A stretch of 6,712 bases of DNA from Thermoplasmata archaeon (GTDB lineage Archaea > Thermoplasmatota > Thermoplasmata > Thermoplasmatales > Thermoplasmataceae). The translations under genes were made by a program, and so were the position numbers. This document shows, piece after piece, positions 1 to 5,249 of the stretch (position 1 is the first letter of the stretch; the number at the start of each line of letters is the position of its first letter). The notes beneath the pieces are model-generated. The model ran no database searches, was not told the DNA's origin, and was given only the letters and a program-made list of their open reading frames with translations. Where the stretch lies: assembly GCA_021835265.1 (NCBI GenBank), contig JAKBQK010000354.1, forward strand, positions 1 to 6,712, read 5' to 3'.

Positions 1-18
1 GCGGAGGGCCGTGTTCGA
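1..18. repeat. Left attachment site (partial copy of tRNA-Leu 3' end)
   Basis: The first 11 bases, GCGGAGGGCCG, equal the bases at the tRNA 3' end (6587-6597) in the same orientation. After two mismatches, TTCGA of the T loop also matches, giving 16 of 18 identities. This is the pattern left when an element recombines into the 3' part of a tRNA gene: the gene is restored on the integrase side and a fragment remains at the far side. The window starts exactly on this repeat, so any extension to the left cannot be judged. Confidence 0.72.
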
Positions 19-50
19 TTATTGTTTTAATCGCACAAATTATACTTATT

Positions 51-86
51 AACCTACGCCGGTCAACTCATATCTATAAGTAGGTT
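51..86. promoter_or_regulatory. 7-bp inverted repeat upstream of the radical SAM promoter
   Basis: AACCTAC at 51-57 is the exact reverse complement of GTAGGTT at 80-86, with 22 bases between. The right arm ends 13 bp before the TATA box at 99-108. A repeat there could be an operator bound by an activator or repressor. The arms are short and AT-rich, so chance is a real alternative. Confidence 0.25.
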
Positions 87-98
87 CCTTTTCTCACG

Positions 99-108
99 TT
101 TATAAAAG
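99..108 (+). promoter_or_regulatory. Archaeal TATA box for the radical SAM-MFS operon
   Basis: TTTATAAAAG matches the archaeal TATA consensus closely. Transcription in archaea usually starts about 25 bases after the box, here around 130-137. The first in-frame ATG is at 137 with no Shine-Dalgarno before it, so the message is probably leaderless or nearly so, which is common for the first gene of archaeal operons. Confidence 0.6.
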
Positions 109-136
109 AAACCATATCTGGAAATCTATTAATATA

Positions 137-2125
137 ATGTTTTGTATAATAAGTCAGAACGTTATGAATTCAAACAACGGAGCTGGGATTAATAATTCGG
201 AACAATTAAGTTTTAACGATGTTCTATTCATTAACTCTCCCTGGCATGATATAAGGTCGCCTTCTATCCAATTAAGTATTCTTAAACCCATCATCGCTCA
301 ACTCGGCCTAAAAACGAAGATATTATATGCAAATCTGGTGCTTTTAAAATACGTTCCACTCAAAGTGTACGATAGAATGTTTAAATCAAAGCCATTGATG
401 TTTCTCGGAGAAAGACTTTTTAGTGATTATGTGTTCGGCGAAGGTTTTACCTCCAAATCACTAAAAGATTATCTTGAATATATCAACGCTTCTTTTATTG
501 ACTATCTCGAAAGAACACGTGAAAGTAGGGATAACAATGAAGCAACCACAACTTATCTAGAAAGCGCCTTTGGGAAAACTTACCAAGAAATAATAAACAA
601 CATCATGAATGAGGGCATACCTGCATATATGAGTGAATTGAAGGGAATAATAGAAAAATCAAGAGCCAGAATTTACGCTTTTTCAACAACATTTAACCAA
701 AACATTCCAAGCTTTGCGATATCTCGACTAATAAAGGAAATCTACCCCGATTCTATAATAATATTTGGTGGGGCTAACTGCGAAGGTGTGATGGGAAAGG
801 CAATCATGAATACCTGCAAATACGTTGACTATGTTATTTCAGGTGAGGGTGAGGAATCGTTGCCTACCTTAGTTAAAGGCGTGCTGAATGCAGATGAAAA
901 TGAAATAAGGAACATTAAGGGATTATTATATCGACAAGGCGATACTGTTGTTTCCAACGAGCCCTCCTATCTCATTAAGAACTTAAATGCGTATCCAACA
1001 ATGGATTGCAACGATTATTTTGAACAACTTATGACAATTCCACCGGATCTGAACCTAGATAACATCGATATAAAAATAGAATTCAGTAGAGGGTGTTGGT
1101 GGGGACAAAACTCCCAATGCACTTTTTGTGGACTAAATGGATTAGGAATTTCTTATAGGTCAAAAAGTCCAGAAAAAGCTCTATTTGACTTATTGACTAT
1201 ATCCAAAAAATATAAAACAGTGGATTTTACTGTCACAGACAATATTTTAAATCCAGCCTATGTAACGACGATGCTGAAACAACTATCCCAAACTGAAATT
1301 GAGCTTAATCTTTTCTTTGAAGTAAAAGCGGCGTTATCCAAGAAACAAATTCTTATTTTGTCTAACGCCGGTGTCAGACTCATTCAACCGGGGATAGAGT
1401 CTCTGTCTTCACACGTCCTTAAGTTAATGAGAAAAGGAACAACTATGTTGCAAAATATTCAAACACTAAAATGGTTAAAGCAATTCTACATACAGCCTCT
1501 CTGGAACATCCTCTATGGATTTCCCGGAGAAACGGAAGACGATTTTTTAATTCAAGAGAAGGTATTACCCCATATTTTTCATCTGACCCCTCCTGGGGGA
1601 ATCTCCAATATAGAAATGCATCGTTTTAGTCCAAACTTTGATTTTAGTGATGAATTTGGTTTCAAGGAGGTTGCACCATTAAGAGATTATTCGTACATAT
1701 ACCCGAACAATATCAAGAATATTGAGGAGATTGCCTATTACTTTGATTATAACAAACGATATCAAAGAAAGTTTACAGCCCATATTAAGAAAATAAATTC
1801 ACTAATATCGGAATGGAAGGCGAAGAAGAGAAGCGCTAGCCCACCATATCTTAGCTATAGAAATGGACCGGATTTCTTAAAAATTTATGATAATAGGAAC
1901 GGTAGGAAGATTGAGCTGACTTATACGGGAATGGAGAAAGAAATTATAATGATTTGCGACAAAGTAATGTCGTTTAAAGAACTAAACGAAATGATACACT
2001 CAGATAAGTCACATTTTGAATTGAACAATGCCATACGTGCATTGTTAGAGAGAGGAATTTTATTGGAAGAGGATGGGAATTACTTATCTCTGCCTGTCAG
2101 GTTGGTTCCGAAGTTGGACGCTTAA
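137..2125 (+). CDS. B12-dependent radical SAM RiPP-maturation C-methyltransferase-like protein
   Basis: This 662-residue protein has the layout of cobalamin-binding radical SAM enzymes. Residues about 170-260 form a B12-binding-like Rossmann region that includes GGANCEGVMG (211-220). A radical SAM core follows, opening with FSRGCWWG and CTFCGLNG. The cluster cysteines are C320, C328 and C331 (C-x7-C-x2-C). Further blocks FFEVKAAL (393-400), IQPGIESLS (416-424), MRKGTTMLQNIQ (431-442) and LYGFPGE (459-465) are those I associate with the RiPP maturation radical SAM protein 1 family (TIGR03975), which includes PoyB/PoyC. PoyC uses cobalamin and SAM to methylate unactivated carbons in a peptide. 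Residues about 585-655 look like the small winged-helix-like tail of this family. The start at 137 fits a leaderless message from the TATA box at 99; M10 (164) is the alternative. The MFS gene follows after 2 bp. The family is clear; the peptide substrate and methylated residues are inference. Confidence 0.85.
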   Translation: MFCIISQNVMNSNNGAGINNSEQLSFNDVLFINSPWHDIRSPSIQLSILKPIIAQLGLKTKILYANLVLLKYVPLKVYDRMFKSKPLMFLGERLFSDYVFGEGFTSKSLKDYLEYINASFIDYLERTRESRDNNEATTTYLESAFGKTYQEIINNIMNEGIPAYMSELKGIIEKSRARIYAFSTTFNQNIPSFAISRLIKEIYPDSIIIFGGANCEGVMGKAIMNTCKYVDYVISGEGEESLPTLVKGVLNADENEIRNIKGLLYRQGDTVVSNEPSYLIKNLNAYPTMDCNDYFEQLMTIPPDLNLDNIDIKIEFSRGCWWGQNSQCTFCGLNGLGISYRSKSPEKALFDLLTISKKYKTVDFTVTDNILNPAYVTTMLKQLSQTEIELNLFFEVKAALSKKQILILSNAGVRLIQPGIESLSSHVLKLMRKGTTMLQNIQTLKWLKQFYIQPLWNILYGFPGETEDDFLIQEKVLPHIFHLTPPGGISNIEMHRFSPNFDFSDEFGFKEVAPLRDYSYIYPNNIKNIEEIAYYFDYNKRYQRKFTAHIKKINSLISEWKAKKRSASPPYLSYRNGPDFLKIYDNRNGRKIELTYTGMEKEIIMICDKVMSFKELNEMIHSDKSHFELNNAIRALLERGILLEEDGNYLSLPVRLVPKLDA

Positions 2126-2127
2126 CG

Positions 2128-3261
2128 ATGAAAAATAAGCTCCTGCCGTTTGCAATCTCTAATTTTATCAATGGGATTGGTTTCTTCATTGTTACCAGTT
2201 ATTTTCTGATATATTTTACAAATGAAGGCTTCTCTTCACAGGAGTATTCCTACATTTTCGCTTTTGCATTAATATCAGAAGTAGTTTTAATGTTTCTACT
2301 TCCTAAGCTTTCCCATTTTGCAAGTATTAAAACACTAATAATCCTACTTTACATTATTCCCGGTTTCGGAGTCATATTGGGCGTATTCTCAATCTTAATC
2401 AGATATTTTTTTCTGGCGCTATTGGGCTTTACTGTATTTATCCTTTCAGGTGCTTCATGGCCCCCGTTAGCTGTATATCTAAAGAGTGTATCGACGGATA
2501 AGAATTATTCCAAAGTTCTCAATAATTCAATATCTGTTCCCATTAGGGTTGGCTATATAATATCCGCGGTGATTTCTTTTTCATACCTTTTTTTCATAAC
2601 TTCACTATATGATTTATTAATATATGGGGGGATTTTTATCATTATTTCTGGCTTCCCTTTACTTTTTATTTCGCAATACGGTCGAGATTTACCTGAAACG
2701 AAGTTGAAATTTCGACCTTTTCTGAGTTCATCAAAATATTCATCCTTAGGTCAACTGCACTATCTTTTCACTCCTTTTTTAGCATTATTTCTCTACCACT
2801 ATGGTTTTTCTCTTTATTATATTGGATTGCTGATGGTGATCAGATATGTGGGTGGTATAGCACTGGGAATGATATTAAGCGAACTGATGGATAGACGTAC
2901 CAGCTTTTATGCGCTTTTATCCATTCTTTTCTTAGTATTTTCATTGTTCTTACTCTTATTCGACAATCTTCCACTTACTCTAATAGCACTCTTTTTAAGT
3001 GGTATTGGAGGTCCATCATCAAACTTATTTTACTCATTTTTTTCCAAAACTAATAAAAATGAACTTACCGATTCGTCTACCTTTGGAATTACCAGTCTTC
3101 TCTGGTCAAGTATTTTCGTCCTTTTTGGAGGTTTCTTCCTAGATATGGGATTTAAAATTTTATTCATCTTAAGTCTGACCATAATTGGCGCATTCTTTGT
3201 GGCAGTATCTATTTTAATGATGCCTAAATTCATTTCACTGAGACAACATTTAGGATTCTAG
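2128..3261 (+). CDS. MFS-type 12-helix exporter of the peptide cluster
   Basis: A 377-residue, very hydrophobic protein with about 12 predicted membrane helices, roughly at 7-29, 40-60, 67-88, 91-113, 133-155, 159-182, 205-225, 228-252, 258-278, 280-302, 319-338 and 342-365. A longer polar loop at about 184-205 lies between helices 6 and 7, as in the two six-helix halves of major facilitator proteins. The basic stretch MDRRTS (254-259) in the loop after helix 8 resembles the MFS loop signature (D-R-R/K). No ATP-binding motif is present, so transport is probably driven by an ion gradient. It begins 2 bp after the radical SAM stop with no clear Shine-Dalgarno, which suggests translational coupling in one operon. 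Export of the modified peptide is inferred from context; the substrate cannot be read from the sequence. Its last 32 bp overlap the methyltransferase gene tail to tail. Confidence 0.8.
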   Translation: MKNKLLPFAISNFINGIGFFIVTSYFLIYFTNEGFSSQEYSYIFAFALISEVVLMFLLPKLSHFASIKTLIILLYIIPGFGVILGVFSILIRYFFLALLGFTVFILSGASWPPLAVYLKSVSTDKNYSKVLNNSISVPIRVGYIISAVISFSYLFFITSLYDLLIYGGIFIIISGFPLLFISQYGRDLPETKLKFRPFLSSSKYSSLGQLHYLFTPFLALFLYHYGFSLYYIGLLMVIRYVGGIALGMILSELMDRRTSFYALLSILFLVFSLFLLLFDNLPLTLIALFLSGIGGPSSNLFYSFFSKTNKNELTDSSTFGITSLLWSSIFVLFGGFFLDMGFKILFILSLTIIGAFFVAVSILMMPKFISLRQHLGF

Positions 3262-3997
3262 CGCGGTTCGGCTCTCTGTTATGTATGTTAAAATCAGAAT
3301 AACCAATGACATTGCTGAATCCTGCTAGCTTTAACAACAGTTTGAGTTCATTTAAGGTATATCCTTGGAGTTTATCTCTATGTGTAATCATTTTCAACTG
3401 ATTATTAACATTGGCAAAAACTACTGCAAAACTGTCCATTTCAAGATTTACTGGATTGATTCTAAGAGTCATGTTAGTATATATGTCGCCGAAGGAAGTG
3501 TTTCTTAATGTCGCCCTTGTATTTGTTGGAGAAAGAATCTGGGTAATAGGATTTACAGTATCAAAATACAGAATTCCGCCAGGTGGCAAAATGTCATAAA
3601 CCTCTTTTAAGGTTTCCAGTAGTTTTTCATGATTTCCAAGCAAATTTATGGTGTTGAAAAAAATGCAAACGGCATCGTACTTCTCATTAGAATCTAGGGA
3701 TTCAAGACTTGTACACATGAATCGAATGGGTAAACTTTTCTTAATAACCTTGCTCCGTGCGTACTCAATCGCTTTGTCGTTTATGTCTATTCCAGTAACA
3801 TTATATCCTCGTCTTGATAGCTCAATCGTTGGTTCGCCGGACCCACATCCTATATCTAAGATAGATCTGATTTTTGAGGATTTATGGGATTGAAAAATAT
3901 TTTCAACAAAGTTTGCAAATTTTGCCGCTAAATCACTACCAGTCCGATAATTCATCAAATCATAAATTTCAATTGCTTCATCGTAAAGTTGCTGCAT
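3230..3997 (-). CDS. Class I SAM-dependent methyltransferase
   Basis: A 255-residue Rossmann-fold methyltransferase. Motif I is SILDIGCGSGEPT (residues 45-57 from this start), the acidic residue of the second strand lies in VTGIDIND (67-74), YDAVCIFFNTINLL (107-120) carries the motif IV region, and LPPGGILYFDT (137-147) is the post-motif stretch. The C-terminal half (about 150-240) forms the substrate-side insert and matches no specific family I can name. The start at 3997 is chosen because AGGTGAT at 4008-4002 fits a Shine-Dalgarno 4 bases away; the in-frame ATG at 4003 and GTG at 4006 overlap that site. It lies 49 bp downstream of the small acidic peptide gene on the same strand, so the peptide is the likely substrate, perhaps at a carboxylate or terminus. 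That target is inference. Confidence 0.82.
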   Translation of the reverse strand: MQQLYDEAIEIYDLMNYRTGSDLAAKFANFVENIFQSHKSSKIRSILDIGCGSGEPTIELSRRGYNVTGIDINDKAIEYARSKVIKKSLPIRFMCTSLESLDSNEKYDAVCIFFNTINLLGNHEKLLETLKEVYDILPPGGILYFDTVNPITQILSPTNTRATLRNTSFGDIYTNMTLRINPVNLEMDSFAVVFANVNNQLKMITHRDKLQGYTLNELKLLLKLAGFSNVIGYSDFNIHNREPNRARILNVVSVK

Positions 3998-4001
3998 TTT
4001 C

Positions 4002-4008
4002 ATCACCT
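4002..4008 (-). promoter_or_regulatory. Shine-Dalgarno of the methyltransferase
   Basis: On the minus strand AGGTGAT matches seven bases of the archaeal GGAGGTGATC consensus and ends 4 bases before the ATG at 3997. It overlaps the upstream in-frame ATG and GTG, and therefore decides the start. Confidence 0.6.
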
Positions 4009-4046
4009 ATGAGAAATATAATTTAAAATATATTAAAGTTAAAAAA

Positions 4047-4148
4047 TTAAGAGAAATATGGGTCTTCTTCTAGAAGCTCATTCTCTCTTATTTCTGGCTG
4101 TTCAATATATACAACATCCTCGTCCAAAAAACCAGGTGCTATTTCCAT
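4047..4148 (-). CDS. Small acidic peptide, candidate RiPP precursor
   Basis: A 33-codon reading frame, starting MEIAPGFLDE and ending EEDPYFS. It has 11 acidic residues and only one basic residue (R21), prolines at 5, 18 and 30, tyrosines at 14 and 31, and no Cys, Thr, Lys or His. A strong Shine-Dalgarno (GTGAGGT, 4160-4154) lies 5 bases before the ATG and a TATA box (4187-4180) lies about 31 bases upstream. An in-frame TAA two codons before the ATG fixes the start. The methyltransferase follows 49 bp later on the same strand, and the radical SAM enzyme and exporter converge on it. An acidic front half and a short C-terminal end fit a leader-core precursor, and the lack of Cys argues against thioether or lanthionine chemistry. 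I see no resemblance to nitrile-hydratase-type or Nif11-type leaders. That it is translated is likely; the precursor role is inferred. Confidence 0.6.
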   Translation of the reverse strand: MEIAPGFLDEDVVYIEQPEIRENELLEEDPYFS

Positions 4149-4153
4149 TTTTT

Positions 4154-4160
4154 ACCTCAC
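4154..4160 (-). promoter_or_regulatory. Shine-Dalgarno of the small peptide
   Basis: GTGAGGT on the minus strand contains GAGGT of the archaeal consensus and sits 5 bases before the ATG at 4148. It is one of the best-matched ribosome binding sites in the window, and it is the main sign that the 33-codon frame is real. Confidence 0.6.
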
Positions 4161-4179
4161 TTCCTTATGAAAATAATAG

Positions 4180-4187
4180 TATAAAAA
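4180..4187 (-). promoter_or_regulatory. TATA box of the peptide-methyltransferase operon
   Basis: TTTTTATA on the minus strand fits the archaeal TATA box. A start about 25 bases on would fall near 4160, giving a short leader of about a dozen bases that just includes the Shine-Dalgarno. The box would serve both the peptide and the methyltransferase. Confidence 0.5.
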
Positions 4188-4303
4188 TGTTCGTTTGTTC
4201 TTTGACCATTAAGTATTATTGGGATGAACCTATTATCTCTCATAAGGGAGAGTGCTATTTTTCGAATACTGATTCTTGTTCAAACTTCTTTCTAAGAAGG
4301 TTC

Positions 4304-4357
4304 TCGCAAAGACCTGCCCGTGTTATTACTATATGAAAATTTAGGGCAGGTCTGCGA
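4304..4357. repeat. Inverted repeat at the left edge of the GC-rich region
   Basis: AGACCTGCCC at 4310-4319 is the exact reverse complement of GGGCAGGTCT at 4344-4353. The pairing continues with TCGC (4304-4307) against GCGA (4354-4357) across a 2-base bulge, leaving a 24-base AT-rich loop. It marks the sharp step from AT-rich DNA to the GC-rich block. It could be a transcription stop, part of a structured RNA, or the edge of an old insertion. Confidence 0.5.
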
Positions 4358-4365
4358 ACCCCCCT

Positions 4366-4739
4366 CCCCGACCGAGCGAAGCAGGGTGAACGAAGTGAAC
4401 CCCGAAGTGGACGCCGAAGGCGGACACGTAGCCCCCACGGGTACCACACGTGGGGGTGCGTAGCAGTCAGCACGGGTGTCTGGTGGACAGCCCGAAGGGC
4501 TGGACAAACTCGTGCTGGATACTCTGGCGAAGCCAGAAGTGGATGCCAAAGGCGGACACGGGTATCCCACGAGTTAAGACACGAAGACGAGCGAAGGCAA
4601 AAAGAGGGGGGGAATTTGCGAACGAAGTGAGCAAAGGAGGGGTGAATTTTGTCCGTAGCGAAAGCCAATCCTCCGTTCAGGAGGTTGGCGTGTCTGAGAC
4701 GGGCTGACTGCTACGCACTTGTGCGAAGCGAGGTCGGGG
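4366..4739. other. GC-rich nested inverted-repeat region, possible structured RNA
   Basis: This block folds on paper into a nested structure. CCCCGACC (4366-4373) pairs with GGTCGGGG (4732-4739). Inside it, a perfect 16-bp pair joins 4456-4471 to 4703-4718, and GTGTCT (4476-4481) pairs with AGACAC (4577-4582). A 14-bp stem with a 2-base bulge joins 4507-4522 to 4562-4575. Local hairpins are at 4432-4456 (8 bp), 4488-4502 (6 bp, GAA loop), 4523-4537 (6 bp, GAA loop) and 4664-4689 (10 bp with one bulge). CGAAG occurs ten times. Open frames cross it on both strands, but they give arginine- and proline-rich low-complexity products with no family signature, so I treat it as non-coding. It could be a large RNA of unknown class, a replication or transfer structure, or a decayed repeat element. 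The transcribed strand cannot be decided by eye. Confidence 0.5.
4404..4560 (+). repeat. 25-bp imperfect direct repeat, two copies
   Basis: The copies are 4404-4428 and 4536-4560, with 23 of 25 bases identical and the differences at copy positions 9 and 13. Each contains GAAGTGGA, a small GCC-GGC hairpin and GGCGGACACG. One copy lies outside the 16-bp long-range stem and one inside, which suggests a duplicated module. A further shared 11-mer, GAACGAAGTGA, is at 4388-4398 and 4620-4630. Confidence 0.7.
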
Positions 4740-4757
4740 CTAATTGGTTTCTTGATA

Positions 4758-4777
4758 GGCTTCTTTCCAAAGAAGCC
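4758..4777. repeat. Perfect 9-bp hairpin
   Basis: GGCTTCTTT (4758-4766) and AAAGAAGCC (4769-4777) are exact reverse complements separated by CC. It closes the right flank of the large structured block. It could be a stop signal or a protein-binding palindrome; no U-run follows on either strand that would settle it. Confidence 0.5.
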
Positions 4778-4788
4778 GTAATACTCCC

Positions 4789-4841
4789 AGCCCAGCACCT
4801 CAGCCTAAGCTAGCACGCTTAATAAACCAGCGTGCTGGGCT
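4789..4841. repeat. Two mutually exclusive hairpins
   Basis: AGCCCAGCAC (4789-4798) pairs perfectly with GTGCTGGGCT (4832-4841). AGCACGC (4812-4818) pairs perfectly with GCGTGCT (4830-4836). The right arms share bases 4832-4836, so only one can form fully at a time. That arrangement is seen in RNA switches, but no ligand domain or controlled gene is evident here. Confidence 0.45.
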
Positions 4842-4997
4842 ATGCTTCGCAAAGATAGGGGTCAATCATTATAACACGTTTTAAAGTAGTAATAATGTTT
4901 TGTGGCATATCCAAATTAAACACTCTTCCACACACGGAATAACACTTGTGCGTTGCACGGATGTAAAATATAGGATAAAAATGTCTTAGAAAAGCAC

Positions 4998-5102
4998 CAA
5001 AGAAATGGAATGTATGAATAGTACACCTATCTATCTAATCTATACTCATCAATTAGTATAACTAACTATCTAACACAATCTTGGAAAAGAACCATTTCTT
5101 TG
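4998..5102. repeat. 11-bp inverted repeat in the AT-rich spacer
   Basis: CAAAGAAATGG at 4998-5008 is the exact reverse complement of CCATTTCTTTG at 5092-5102, with 83 bases between. A smaller pair, TATACT and AGTATA (5041-5046 and 5055-5060), lies inside. This could be an arm-type site for the integrase or a chance AT-rich match. Confidence 0.35.
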
Positions 5103-5146
5103 AAAGGTAAGTAATACTACAACGATGTGCATTAGGTTTTCCAGAA

Positions 5147-5163
5147 TTGTAATATTATTACAA
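5147..5163. repeat. Short palindrome downstream of the integrase
   Basis: TTGTAAT and ATTACAA are separated by ATT. It lies about 90 bases beyond the integrase stop in the direction of transcription. It could be an operator-like palindrome or a weak end signal. Confidence 0.3.
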
Positions 5164-5249
5164 ATCACAAGACACGGGTATATTTTATTGGGTCTGCAAG
5201 CAATTCATAATACCTACACGGGTCTCGACATGGGTGTACTACACGTATC

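Larger units (their letters stand above)
4861..5249. other. AT-rich spacer without a supportable gene
   Basis: I see no reading frame with a ribosome binding site on either strand. Short frames of 15-22 codons and one of about 58 codons that runs antisense into the integrase end have no start signal. The spacer holds an 11-bp inverted repeat (4998-5008 with 5092-5102), a 7-bp palindrome (5147-5163) and two CACGGGT motifs. Confidence 0.6.

Noticed and set aside
1..136. Second precursor peptide upstream of the radical SAM gene
   Set aside because: Both strands were read for short frames with start signals. Only a 13-codon frame without a ribosome binding site was seen.
3030..3893. Frames antisense to the MFS and methyltransferase genes
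   Set aside because: They are shadows of well-supported genes, with no motifs or start signals of their own.
4058..4336. Plus-strand 92-codon frame across the peptide gene and promoter
   Set aside because: It runs antisense to the better-supported small peptide and its TATA box, has no start signal, and ends inside the inverted repeat at 4304-4357. The shorter 49-codon version from 4187 also lacks a Shine-Dalgarno.
4642..4707. Short GTG-start frame preceded by a GGAGG sequence
   Set aside because: The Shine-Dalgarno-like string almost touches the GTG, and the frame lies across hairpins of the structured block. The peptide shows no recognisable feature.
4366..4739. CRISPR array
   Set aside because: There are repeated short motifs and one 25-bp duplicate, but no regular repeat-spacer spacing, only two long copies, and no cas genes.
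4255..4798. Several overlapping open frames on both strands in the GC-rich block (74-137 codons)
   Set aside because: They give Arg-, Pro- and Ser-rich translations with no family features, lack ribosome binding sites, overlap each other on both strands, and are explained by few stop codons in a GC-rich inverted-repeat region.
4304..4860. Group II intron or insertion-sequence remnant
   Set aside because: No domain V-like hairpin, reverse transcriptase or transposase fragment, or flanking target duplication could be found by reading.
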